From Rheinheimera sp. (GTDB taxonomy: Bacteria; Pseudomonadota; Gammaproteobacteria; Enterobacterales; Alteromonadaceae): DNA of 64,000 bases. The stretch is taken from positions 45,498-109,497 of the forward strand of contig NZ_JAVBXS010000024.1 of the NCBI RefSeq assembly GCF_030824435.1. The letters are read 5' to 3'. A program made the position numbers and the translations under genes. Positions 35,221-43,533 of the stretch are shown piece after piece. The notes beneath the pieces were generated by a model that was not told the origin of the DNA, did not search any database, and saw nothing but the letters and a program-made list of their open reading frames with translations. Numbering within the stretch: the first letter of the stretch is position 1; every line of letters begins with the position of its first letter.

Positions 35221-36203
35221 TGAACGAAACAGCACCAGTCATTATCCGCCGTTCGGCGCGACGGGGGAACGGAGAAAAAAGCAGCGGTGCCTGGAAAGTC
35301 GCGTTTGCCGATTTTACCTTGGCCATGATGGCTTTTTTTATGGTGTTGTGGATCCTTGAAGTTTCTACCGTCAAAGAGCGGGTCAAAGTTGCGACTTTTA
35401 TGCGGACCCAGTCGATTCTCGGTGGACACACCGACCCATTTGATACTGTGAACAGCCCTTATCCGGTCGACCTTGGCGGCACCCCGTCGCCGGTGCAGAT
35501 GGAAGTATCCAACCATGAACCGCAGCAAACTTATGTTGCTGGCATGTCGGCTCACCTCGAAGTGCCGGAAGGTAAAAGGGAACCTGCAGCAGGTCAGGGA
35601 GATAAACTCAGTTCGCTGATTAGCGGGCAATATGATACGCCACCAGATTTAAGCATTCTGGCCCAGGCGTTTCGTGAATTTGCTGAAACAAACAAAGCAG
35701 ACGCCAATCTGATGGTGGAGCAGATCCCTGCCGGCTTAAGAGTCATTATCCGCGACAGTGAAAACAGACAGATGTTTATGCGGGGTCAGGTGGAGATGAC
35801 ACCTTATTTTGAAGATCTGCTACTGAAGTTGGGCCCTGTATTTAGCAAAATTCAGAATAAGTTGTTGTTATCCGGCCATACCGATGGCACCAGCTTTAAC
35901 AGCAGTCAGTACAGCAACTGGGAGCTTTCAGGTGACAGGGCGTTACAAGCCCGGCAGGTGCTGGCGGCTGGTGGTATGCCACCGGAGCGTATCGCTCAGG
36001 TCAGTGCTTTTGCTGAAACTATGTTACTGAATAAAACTGCGCCGGGAGCCAGCGAAAATCGTCGTATTGAATTATTGATCCTGACCAAAAAAGCAGAACA
36101 ACAGTTGTTGGATATGTTCTCTTCCGAAAAAGAAAACAACGCACTGGATGAGGCGGCTGAAGCTGCCCGCAAAAACGAGCCTGTGCTCAGAACTAAATCT
36201 TAG
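35220..36203 (+). CDS. motB: Flagellar stator protein MotB (LafU-type)
   Basis: 327 residues. One N-terminal helix VAFADFTLAMMAFFMVLW carries the ion-binding Asp31. A plug/linker and then an OmpA-like peptidoglycan-binding domain follow (about 200-290: LLLSGHTDGTSFNSSQYSNWELSGDRA, ASENRRIELLI). It anchors the stator to the wall and conducts protons. The PilZ gene starts eight bases after its stop, so stator and PilZ are probably one transcript. Confidence 0.94.
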   Translation: MNETAPVIIRRSARRGNGEKSSGAWKVAFADFTLAMMAFFMVLWILEVSTVKERVKVATFMRTQSILGGHTDPFDTVNSPYPVDLGGTPSPVQMEVSNHEPQQTYVAGMSAHLEVPEGKREPAAGQGDKLSSLISGQYDTPPDLSILAQAFREFAETNKADANLMVEQIPAGLRVIIRDSENRQMFMRGQVEMTPYFEDLLLKLGPVFSKIQNKLLLSGHTDGTSFNSSQYSNWELSGDRALQARQVLAAGGMPPERIAQVSAFAETMLLNKTAPGASENRRIELLILTKKAEQQLLDMFSSEKENNALDEAAEAARKNEPVLRTKS

Positions 36204-36210
36204 GAATTTT

Positions 36211-36627
36211 ATGCCGTATTTACGCCAGCAGGGTGGTCGTCAGTTTTATCGTTGGTATTTTTACGATCCGGCGCAGTCGCTGGAGCGCCAGACAAAAGGC
36301 ATTTCGGTGCGTTTATTACGTGATTCTTTGTTTGGCGGCGAGATAGGTTTTGCCGTGGTCAAAGATATGAGTATTGGTGGTTGTGGTTTGTTGGTGCCGA
36401 CTCTTGATAAGGTGCCAGATAAGTTTTGGGTGATGTATGACAATGATATTAAAGTAAAAGCTATGGTGAGATATCGCAAAAAGGTCAATGACAAGCTAGA
36501 GTTTCTTGGATTGCAATGGCTTGGCAAGGATTACGCCGTCAGGCTGCGATTATTGCGAAAATTACGTCGTATGGCTTTTATGCAGAAACATGATCATTTC
36601 CGTTTGGTGGCCAGTGCTTCCCAATAG
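36211..36627 (+). CDS. PilZ-domain (c-di-GMP-binding) protein
   Basis: 138 residues from the ATG at 36211 (AGGAA upstream). The two c-di-GMP-contact motifs of PilZ domains are both visible: RxxxR as R10-QFY-R14 and DxSxxG as D52-M-S-I-G-G57. A beta-barrel-like body (FWVMYDNDIKVKAMVRYRKKV, LEFLGLQWLG) and a basic C-terminal helix (RLRLLRKLRRM) follow. There is no YcgR-type N-terminal domain, so it is a single-domain PilZ. Its location directly between the stator genes and fliM suggests action on the lateral motor as a c-di-GMP-responsive brake or adaptor; that role is inferred. Confidence 0.85.
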   Translation: MPYLRQQGGRQFYRWYFYDPAQSLERQTKGISVRLLRDSLFGGEIGFAVVKDMSIGGCGLLVPTLDKVPDKFWVMYDNDIKVKAMVRYRKKVNDKLEFLGLQWLGKDYAVRLRLLRKLRRMAFMQKHDHFRLVASASQ

Positions 36628-36658
36628 CCTTGATACGCATACAGGTATGTAGAATCTG

Positions 36659-37549
36659 ATGAGTAGTAACAAACCACAAGTTAATAAACTGCTGAAAGGT
36701 GAACAGGCGGCAGTGTTACAGCCTTATGCACTGACAGCACAACAACGGCATTTTGAAATGGCCAGTCAGGTTGCCCGCAGCAAACTGACCGATTATGGCA
36801 ATGCGCTGCAGGTTGAACTGGGTCGGATGCTCAGAGACGTTGAGTTCAGTCTGGACGTGAATTTATGCAGCAGTGTTGGTCTGGAGCAGTGGCTGGCCGA
36901 ACCCGGCGTGCTGCTGCTCGATTCAACCTTACCGCTGGAAAAAGATTTGGTCTGTTATATGTCGATCGATTTTCAGGCGGTACACAATATGGCCGACCTG
37001 TGCTTAGGCGGTCAGCTCGGTGAAGCACAATCTTTGATAGAAAAAGTTGAACTCAGCAGTTCCGAACTGCGCATCAGTTGCCGGTTGTTACAAAAGCAAA
37101 CACAGGTGCTGATGCAATCTTTATTTAATCAACATCTGCCGATTTCAGCTTACGTCTATAAACAACAATTGCAGTTTGAGCCTTATGCGTACATGCCGTT
37201 TAAAGTACGTTTTATCCTCGACAATACAGTCGTCAGTTGGTTTATCTGGCTGCCTGTGGAGTTGTTTCTGGCCGACAGCGCCGGAGTCCCTCAATACGAA
37301 CCACCATTACCACAAGGATCGTTGTTAACAGATTGGGAACGGGTGCCGGTGCAAGCTCATATTGAAATGGCACGTAAACAAGTCACTGTGCAGCAGCTGG
37401 AAGGATGGCTACAGGGCGCTGTGTTGCCACTGGAATTGTTTAGCGACATGCCGTTCAGGCTTGGCAAACAAACTTTGTTTTATGGTGTTGTCGCCGAAGA
37501 AGGCAACCAATTAATGTTCCAAATCAGCACTATTGCAGAGAGTAAATAA
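36659..37549 (+). CDS. fliM: Flagellar motor switch protein FliM, lateral type
   Basis: 296 residues, shorter than polar FliM (about 330-360). Middle domain about 45-215 (RSKLTDYGNALQVELGRMLRDVEFS) and a C-terminal FliN-like domain (VPVQAHIEMARKQVTVQQLEGWLQGAVLPL). The N-terminal CheY-binding motif of FliM (LSQxEIDxLL) is degenerate: only NKLLKG-like remnants remain near residue 10, without the acidic residues. This fits a secondary motor that does not answer to CheY. Its stop overlaps the start of fliN. Confidence 0.88.
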   Translation: MSSNKPQVNKLLKGEQAAVLQPYALTAQQRHFEMASQVARSKLTDYGNALQVELGRMLRDVEFSLDVNLCSSVGLEQWLAEPGVLLLDSTLPLEKDLVCYMSIDFQAVHNMADLCLGGQLGEAQSLIEKVELSSSELRISCRLLQKQTQVLMQSLFNQHLPISAYVYKQQLQFEPYAYMPFKVRFILDNTVVSWFIWLPVELFLADSAGVPQYEPPLPQGSLLTDWERVPVQAHIEMARKQVTVQQLEGWLQGAVLPLELFSDMPFRLGKQTLFYGVVAEEGNQLMFQISTIAESK

Positions 37550-37905
37550 TGAGCGAAACGCAAAACAACAACGCTAATCCGCTGGCCGATCTGGACATGC
37601 TGGAAATGGATGATCTGTTTGGAGAAAGCAAAGCGGCCAAATCTGTGTCTGGCGGCAATGGCATGTCCCGTTTTATGGATGTGCCGCTGACCGTCACATT
37701 GGAAGTGTCCAGTGCCGAGGTAACACTGGGAGAATTGTCCAAAGCCCAGGCCGGTGACGTACTGGCGCTGGAAAAAACCGTGGGTGAACCACTGGATGTA
37801 AAAGTAAACGGGGTGTTGTTTGCCAAAGCCGAAGTGGTGATGGTAAATGGCAAATATGGTCTGAAGTTTGTCAGCAGCAATAAAGAGCCCGTCGATAATG
37901 GCTAA
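37549..37905 (+). CDS. fliN: Flagellar motor switch protein FliN, lateral type
   Basis: 118 residues. SpoA/FliN domain: DVPLTVTLEVSSAEVTLGELSKAQAGDVLALEK, then VNGVLFAKAEVVMVNGKYGLKFV, preceded by an acidic N-terminal tail. It builds the bottom of the C-ring and docks FliH. Its start overlaps the fliM stop (ATGA-type), and its end overlaps the fliP start by eight bases. Confidence 0.93.
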   Translation: MSETQNNNANPLADLDMLEMDDLFGESKAAKSVSGGNGMSRFMDVPLTVTLEVSSAEVTLGELSKAQAGDVLALEKTVGEPLDVKVNGVLFAKAEVVMVNGKYGLKFVSSNKEPVDNG

Positions 37906-38644
37906 AACAGTGGTTGCCGTTTTTACACTGCTACTGTTGTTGTTGCCTTTTGGTCTTTCTGCCGAAGATTTGACCTTGTTGTCGGTGAAAGACAGCGAAA
38001 CCGGGCAAGATTACAGCGTGAAGCTGCAAATTGTATTGCTGATGACGGTGCTGAGCCTGTTGCCCGGTATTGTGCTGATGATGACCTCATTTACCCGCAT
38101 TATTATTGTGCTTGCTATTTTGCGTCAGGCTCTTGGACTGGCACAAAGCCCGCCAAACCGTATTCTGATTAGCATAGCGCTGATGTTGAGTTTATTAATT
38201 ATGCGTCCGGTTTGGCAGGATGTGTACCAGAATGCGGTCAAACCTTATCAGGCTGACGCCATGACGCTGGAACAGGCCATTGCCAGAGCAGAAATTCCGG
38301 TGCGGCAGTTTATGTTGGCTCAGGTACGGGAAAATGAACTGCATCAGGTGCTGAAAATTGCCAAAGAGCCAACCACCATGGCGGCAGCAGATGTGCCTTT
38401 TGATGTGTTGTTACCTGCTTTTGTGCTCAGTGAACTTACCACTGCCTTTCAGATTGGGTTTATGTTGTTTATCCCTTTTTTAATCATCGATCTGGTGGTT
38501 GCCAGCGTGCTGATGTCGATGGGGATGATGATGTTGTCGCCATTAATTATCAGCTTGCCGTTTAAGTTGATGATTTTTGTGTTGGCGGATGGCTGGTCTA
38601 TGGTGGCAGGGACCTTGTCGGCCACTTTTGGGGCCGCACCATGA
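37898..38644 (+). CDS. fliP: Flagellar export apparatus protein FliP
   Basis: 248 residues from the ATG at 37898 (MAKTVVAVFTLLLLLLPFG, a cleavable signal as in FliP); an earlier start adds ten residues. FliP signatures: LLMTVLSLLPGIVLMMTSFTRIIIVLAILRQALG, PPNRILISIALML and PAFVLSELTTAFQIGFMLFIPFLIIDLVVAS. It forms the FliPQR export channel core. Operon fliMNPQR-flhBA; overlaps fliN and fliQ. Confidence 0.96.
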   Translation: MAKTVVAVFTLLLLLLPFGLSAEDLTLLSVKDSETGQDYSVKLQIVLLMTVLSLLPGIVLMMTSFTRIIIVLAILRQALGLAQSPPNRILISIALMLSLLIMRPVWQDVYQNAVKPYQADAMTLEQAIARAEIPVRQFMLAQVRENELHQVLKIAKEPTTMAAADVPFDVLLPAFVLSELTTAFQIGFMLFIPFLIIDLVVASVLMSMGMMMLSPLIISLPFKLMIFVLADGWSMVAGTLSATFGAAP

Positions 38645-38910
38645 ATACCGGGATGGCCATAGAGCTGGTGAGTAACGCCATTTTTATGATCATTGAAATA
38701 TTGCTGGTGTTGATAGTGCCGGGTTTGTTGTTGGGTATAGTGGTCGCTATTTTTCAGGCGGCAACGTCGATTCAGGAACAAACTTTGACCTTCTTGCCGC
38801 GCATGTTGCTGACATTGCTGATGGTGGTTTTTGCCGGCCATTGGATGATTCAAAAGTTGCTGGATTATTTTGCCGCGCTTAGCCTGATGATCCCGGGAGC
38901 CATTGGGTGA
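38641..38910 (+). CDS. fliQ: Flagellar export apparatus protein FliQ
   Basis: 89 residues, two helices, standard size. LVSNAIFMIIEILLVLIVPGLLLGIVVAIFQAATSIQEQTLTF and LPRMLLTLLMVVF are typical. It overlaps fliP by four bases (ATGA) and fliR by four bases (GTGA). It is part of the FliPQR channel. Confidence 0.96.
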   Translation: MNTGMAIELVSNAIFMIIEILLVLIVPGLLLGIVVAIFQAATSIQEQTLTFLPRMLLTLLMVVFAGHWMIQKLLDYFAALSLMIPGAIG

Positions 38911-39683
38911 ATGCACTACTGAATCTGACCAGCGATCAGCTGATGGTCTGGTTTGGTACTGTCTGGTGGCCTTTTATCCGGCTGGCTGCTTTTTTCTGGG
39001 CGTTGCCTGTCTATGACAATCCGGCAGTTGCCCCCAGAGCCAGAGTGATTACGGCGCTGTTTCTGAGTTTTTTATTGTCGTCTTATGTTGAGGTGATACC
39101 GGTTGACCCTTTTTCGGTTGAAGGCGCTATTGTCACAGGCGAACAAATTATTTTTGCGCTGGTGATGGCTGCGGCAGTGCGGATGTTGTTTGATGTGTTG
39201 GCACTGGTTGGGCTGACTATTTCGATGCAAATGGGGTTATCTATGGCCATGATGATGGATCCCGGCAGTGGTGATCAGGTGTCAGTACTCAGCCAGCTGT
39301 TCTGGGTGATGACAGTGTTGTTGTTTTTTGCCTTTGACGGCCATTTAATTTCGTTGCAGCTGATGGTAGACAGTTTTAGTTTGTGGCCTGTGGGCAGCAG
39401 TTTGTACCAGGTTGATTTGGCGGCGCTTATTGCGCTGTTTGGCTGGATGCTTGGGGCGACATTAACTGTGGCTCTGCCTGCCATTATTGCCATGTTACTG
39501 GTGAATTTAACCTTTGGTGTTGCCAGTCGTTCTGCTCCCAGCATGAACCTGTTTTCGCTTGGTTTTCCGATGGCGCTGTTACTTGGTTTTGTCTGTGTTT
39601 ATCTGACTTTGTATCAGATGGGAAGCCACTTCTTCAGCCTGGCTGAATATGTATTTATGCTGATGCGTCAGGCGATGGGTTAA
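38907..39683 (+). CDS. fliR: Flagellar export apparatus protein FliR
   Basis: 258 residues from a GTG overlapping the fliQ stop. Six hydrophobic helices. FliR phrases include RLAAFFWALPVYDNPAVAPRARVITALFLSFLL and LTISMQMGLSMAMMMDPGSGDQVSVLSQLFW, and a C-terminal SAPSMNLFSLGFPMALLLG. It completes the export channel and lies two bases before flhB. Confidence 0.95.
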   Translation: MNALLNLTSDQLMVWFGTVWWPFIRLAAFFWALPVYDNPAVAPRARVITALFLSFLLSSYVEVIPVDPFSVEGAIVTGEQIIFALVMAAAVRMLFDVLALVGLTISMQMGLSMAMMMDPGSGDQVSVLSQLFWVMTVLLFFAFDGHLISLQLMVDSFSLWPVGSSLYQVDLAALIALFGWMLGATLTVALPAIIAMLLVNLTFGVASRSAPSMNLFSLGFPMALLLGFVCVYLTLYQMGSHFFSLAEYVFMLMRQAMG

Positions 39684-39685
39684 GC

Positions 39686-40840
39686 ATGTCAGAAAACACC
39701 GGTCAGACCAAATCGGAACAACCCACCGAACAACGGAAACGAAAATCCAGAAGGGAAGGCCAGGTTGCCCGCTCGAAAGAGCTTAATACAGCCCTGGTGA
39801 TCCTGATGGGTAGTTCAGCCATGTTGTGGTTTGCCGATATGTTTATGGACTTATTCCTGCGTTTGGTAGAAAGCAGCTGGCAGCTGAATAAAGATTCGTT
39901 AAAACAGGATGATTTGATGACCGGTGCTTTAGCCAATGCAATATTGCAGATGCTGGCGGCCGGTTTACCATTTTTCTTTACCCTTTTTGTTGCCAGCTGG
40001 ATAGGCGGCATTTTTCCGGGGGGCATGAATTTCTCCAGAAAATTATTGGGTCCAAAGTTCAGCAATATGAACCCCATTGCTGGTTTAGGCAGGATGTTTG
40101 GGTCTGAAAGTCTGGTTGAACTGGCCAAGTCGATAGTCAAAGTGCTGTTATTGGGTGGTTGTTTATGGGGTCTGATGAGCCATCTGGCGCAAAGGCTGAT
40201 GTTTTTGCAACGGATGGACTTAACCATAGCAGCCAGAGAAGGGCTGGAGTTGGTGTCTTTCAGCCTGATGGTGATGGCAGTAGTGTTAATTCTGGTGGCT
40301 GTGATTGACGTTCCTTATCAGCAACATAAAGTCAGCAGCAAACTGAAAATGACCAAACAGGAAGTGAAAGACGAAAGAAAATCCACTGAAGGTAATCCGG
40401 AAATTAAAGGCCGGATCCGACAAATCCAATATCAGATAGCCAGCCGTCGGATTGATGACAAGGTGCCAACTGCAGATGTGATTATCACCAACCCTACTCA
40501 TTATGCGGTGGCATTAAAATATTCAGAAAAAAAAGCCAAGGCACCTTATGTGGTCGCTAAAGGTGTTGATCAGATAGCCCTTCGGATCCGCGACGTTGCC
40601 AAGCAACATCAGCTGGAAATTCTCGAACTGCCGCCGCTGGCCAGAGCCATTTATTTTTCAACCAAAGTGGATCAGGAAGTGCCGCGTGGGTTGTATACCG
40701 CTGTTGCTTATGTGCTGACTTATGTGATGCAGCTTAAAGCGTATAAACAAGGCCGTGGCTACAAGCCGGCACCACTGCCTGAAATAACTATACCGGCCAG
40801 CCTGCTGAAGCAGGCCAATGAACGAGGAAATGCATTGTGA
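39686..40840 (+). CDS. flhB: Flagellar export switch protein FlhB
   Basis: 384 residues. KTEQPTEQRKRKSRREGQVARSKE-type basic start, four helices, then the cytoplasmic domain with the self-cleavage site NPTH (IITNPTHYAVALKY). After cleavage FlhB, with FliK, changes export from hook to filament proteins. Its TGA overlaps the flhA GTG by four bases. Confidence 0.96.
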   Translation: MSENTGQTKSEQPTEQRKRKSRREGQVARSKELNTALVILMGSSAMLWFADMFMDLFLRLVESSWQLNKDSLKQDDLMTGALANAILQMLAAGLPFFFTLFVASWIGGIFPGGMNFSRKLLGPKFSNMNPIAGLGRMFGSESLVELAKSIVKVLLLGGCLWGLMSHLAQRLMFLQRMDLTIAAREGLELVSFSLMVMAVVLILVAVIDVPYQQHKVSSKLKMTKQEVKDERKSTEGNPEIKGRIRQIQYQIASRRIDDKVPTADVIITNPTHYAVALKYSEKKAKAPYVVAKGVDQIALRIRDVAKQHQLEILELPPLARAIYFSTKVDQEVPRGLYTAVAYVLTYVMQLKAYKQGRGYKPAPLPEITIPASLLKQANERGNAL

Positions 40841-42909
40841 ACTGGCGTACTTTGTCCCAACCTTATACCGCTATCCCTGTGTTGTTGCTGGCTGTGCTGG
40901 CCATGGTGGTATTGCCGTTACCAGGCTGGTTACTGGACATTCTGTTTACCTTTAACATTGTGTTATCCATCATTGTCTTGCTGGTGGCCGTCTCGGCGAA
41001 AAAACCTTTGGATTTTTCCGTATTTCCAACAGTGTTGCTGGTTGCAACCCTGATGCGGCTGACATTAAACGTAGCTTCCACCCGGGTGGTATTACTCAAC
41101 GGCCATGAAGGCACTGATGTGGCGGGTCGGGTGATCCAGGCTTTTGGTGAAGTGGTGATAGGCGGCAACTATGTGGTGGGTATTGTCGTGTTTGTCATTC
41201 TGATGGTGGTGAATTTTGTTGTTATTACCAAAGGTGGCGAACGTATTTCCGAGGTATCTGCCCGTTTTACACTGGATGCGATGCCAGGTAAACAAATGGC
41301 GATTGACGCCGATCTGAACTCAGGACTGATTGGGCCTGAACAGGCGAAAGAGCGCAGGGAAGTGATTGCAAAAGAAGCGGACTTTTATGGTTCGATGGAC
41401 GGTGCTTCCAAATTTGTTCGTGGTGATGCCATCGCCGGTCTGGTTATCCTGATTATCAACCTGTTGGGTGGTGTGGCTATAGGTGTGTTTATGCACAGCT
41501 TAAGCCTGAGTGAAGCCTTCCAGCTGTACGCGTTGCTGACGATAGGTGATGGTTTGGTTGCCCAGATCCCATCACTGCTGATGTCGGTTGCTGCTGCCAT
41601 TATCGTCACAAGGATGAATGACGAAGGCGAAATGTCGGACGAAGTGGGCCGGCAGTTACTGGCTGCGCCTAGAGTGCTGCTAACCGCTGGTGCTGTGATG
41701 ACGGTGTTGGGCCTGGTTCCCGGTATGCCTACGGCCGCATTTTTGAGTTTTGCTGCACCCTTGGTTTTTGCGGCCTGGCGCATGCAACAAAAAGTTGACC
41801 GCGCAAGTTATACAGAAGTTGAGGCCCTGACAGAAAAAATCAGCCAGGCGCCGGTACCGCTTGGTTGGGATGATATCCCTTATACTGACAGGCTATCGGT
41901 CGAACTTGGCTTCAGGCTGGTGTATCTGGCTGACAAAAACCAGGGAGAAACGCTGTTACAAACATTACGCGGGGTACGTAAAACCTTGTCGGAAGGGGCT
42001 GGTTTTCTGTTGCCTGAAGTCAGAGTGCGTGACAGCCTGAAACTGAATCCACAGGAATATCAGATTAAACTTGCTGGCATAGCTATTGGTGGCGGCCGGT
42101 TAAAACCGCAAAAACTACTGGCGCTGAACACTGGTGAAACTTACGGTCAGATGGACGGAGAAGTAGCGCGGGACCCAGCTTACGGCCTGGATGCGGTTTG
42201 GATAGAACCTGAAGAAAAAGCCAAGGCACTTAATCTGGGTTATTCGGTGGTTGATACTGCAACAGTCATCGCCACCCATGTTGGCAAAGTGGTGAAAGAA
42301 AATCTGTCCGAGTTATTTATGTTTGAAGATATCAAACAACTGAATAAAAGGCTGGCACAGGTGGCGCCAACACTGGCCGAAAATCTGGATAAAGTGCTCA
42401 GCGCCAATCTGCAGTTAAAAGTGTTCAGATTGTTGCTCAAAGAGCAGGTGACGCTCGCAGATGTGGTGACTATCGCCACTGCATTGGTGGACAGTGCCGA
42501 AATGACCAAAGATCCTATTTTGTTGGTGTCAGACGTACGTTGTGCTCTGCAAAGGGCGTTAGTACAACAAGTGTTGGGTGAACATGAAGAGCTGGCCGCT
42601 TTTAGTCTGGATGAAAAACTCGAACAAACCTTACAAAGTGCACTGAATCAGGCCATGCAGTCAGGTAAAGTTGCACTGGATAGTTTTCCGGTGGCACCTA
42701 ACCTGCTCAGCCAGTTTCAACAGGCAATGCCTCAGGTGAAAGACAAGATGCAAAGGCTGGGTTATCAGCCTGTTCTGGTGGTGTTACCCCAGCTTCGGCC
42801 ATTATTGGCCAGATACGCCAGAACTTTTACTCAGGGCACATTGGTGGTGTTATCTTATAATGAAATCCCGGAGACAGTACGGGTGAATATATTAGGGACT
42901 TTGGGCTGA
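40837..42909 (+). CDS. flhA: Flagellar export gate protein FlhA
   Basis: 690 residues from a GTG (GAGGA eight bases upstream), the usual length. About eight helices in the first 320 residues, with the FHIPEP-type signature region TLMRLTLNVASTRVVLL and ERISEVSARFTLDAMPGKQMAIDADL. The cytoplasmic domain (about 345-690) includes LLPEVRVRDS and ends YNEIPETVRVNILGTL. It forms the nonameric export gate. Last gene before a 624-base leader, so the lafA-side transcript may end here, although no clear terminator was seen. Confidence 0.96.
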   Translation: MNWRTLSQPYTAIPVLLLAVLAMVVLPLPGWLLDILFTFNIVLSIIVLLVAVSAKKPLDFSVFPTVLLVATLMRLTLNVASTRVVLLNGHEGTDVAGRVIQAFGEVVIGGNYVVGIVVFVILMVVNFVVITKGGERISEVSARFTLDAMPGKQMAIDADLNSGLIGPEQAKERREVIAKEADFYGSMDGASKFVRGDAIAGLVILIINLLGGVAIGVFMHSLSLSEAFQLYALLTIGDGLVAQIPSLLMSVAAAIIVTRMNDEGEMSDEVGRQLLAAPRVLLTAGAVMTVLGLVPGMPTAAFLSFAAPLVFAAWRMQQKVDRASYTEVEALTEKISQAPVPLGWDDIPYTDRLSVELGFRLVYLADKNQGETLLQTLRGVRKTLSEGAGFLLPEVRVRDSLKLNPQEYQIKLAGIAIGGGRLKPQKLLALNTGETYGQMDGEVARDPAYGLDAVWIEPEEKAKALNLGYSVVDTATVIATHVGKVVKENLSELFMFEDIKQLNKRLAQVAPTLAENLDKVLSANLQLKVFRLLLKEQVTLADVVTIATALVDSAEMTKDPILLVSDVRCALQRALVQQVLGEHEELAAFSLDEKLEQTLQSALNQAMQSGKVALDSFPVAPNLLSQFQQAMPQVKDKMQRLGYQPVLVVLPQLRPLLARYARTFTQGTLVVLSYNEIPETVRVNILGTLG

Positions 42910-43073
42910 TGCGACCAAAATCAGGAAAACTTTAATTATTTACCTGTCATTTGTCGCTAAAAGTTGTAGATTCGACGCATTATTTAAAATAAATCCCTAG
43001 AGCATTACAAAAGGATCGTGTTATATTGCCAGCGTACTTCATCTAATTCTAATGATAAAAAGTTATTGAATTA

Positions 43074-43089
43074 GGGACAAATAAGTGCA
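43074..43089 (+). promoter_or_regulatory. Weak sigma-54-like -24/-12 element upstream of the riboswitch leader
   Basis: GGG-ACA-N5-GTGCA places a GG (43075-43076) and a GC (43087-43088) exactly 12 bases apart, as sigma-54 promoters require, but other consensus bases are missing. If used, transcription would start near 43100, about 150 bases before the riboswitch. Sigma-54 control would fit the LafK encoded in this operon. Confidence 0.25.
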
Positions 43090-43249
43090 AAATCTGGTGG
43101 CTTTAACCTCAATTGGTGACAAACAATAAGTTTTAACTAATTGAAATTTATGGTTAAAGAACAACCAGATTTTTTTAGCGATAATTTTTGCGGTTAAGCG
43201 CAGATTCAGATTCTACTGAATTTCAGGCGTTTTAATCAGGCTTAAAAAT

Positions 43250-43337
43250 TAAAAGGCAAACTGTGCCGAAAGGTCAGGACGCAAAGCCACCGGTCTAAGG
43301 GATCTGCTAGGATCCTATCGATAGCGGGGTTGCATTA
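43250..43337 (+). promoter_or_regulatory. GEMM-I (c-di-GMP-I) riboswitch
   Basis: The conserved core of the GEMM-I class is readable: GGCAAAC (43255-43261), a stem CTG-T-GCC/GGT-CAG capped by the GAAA tetraloop (43268-43271), GGACGCAAAGCC (43277-43288), CCGGTCTAA (tetraloop receptor side, from 43290), a GGATC-type apical stem (about 43298-43316), and TAGCGGGGTTGCA (from 43322). The GGC/GCC pairing that closes P1b is intact. The base just before CAAAC is G, the form expected for c-di-GMP rather than cGAMP. It lies about 200 bases before the motY-like GTG in the leader of the motY-lafK-fliEFGHIJ operon. A hairpin AGGTT/AACCT at about 43354-43382 may be part of the expression platform, but no terminator T-run was seen, so ON or OFF sign is unknown. 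Confidence 0.92.
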
Positions 43338-43533
43338 GTAAGCAGCATCTTTGAGGTTAACTGTCGGTTTTGTTATAAACCTGCTGTTGTACCTATCAAA
43401 GTGAGTTTGGTATCCATGATGTATGTTCTGGTACCGCTACTTGCTCCTGCGCGTTGCTTTTAATTTGTTATTGGTTTGTGTCCGGCATTCATTGCCCGTT
43501 GCAAGTGATAGTAATTTAAAGGACGGCAATATT

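Noticed and set aside
43423..43533. Longer motY-like start at 43423
   Set aside because: No ribosome site, and it would place 37 residues before an obvious signal peptide; the GTG at 43534 has AGGA upstream.
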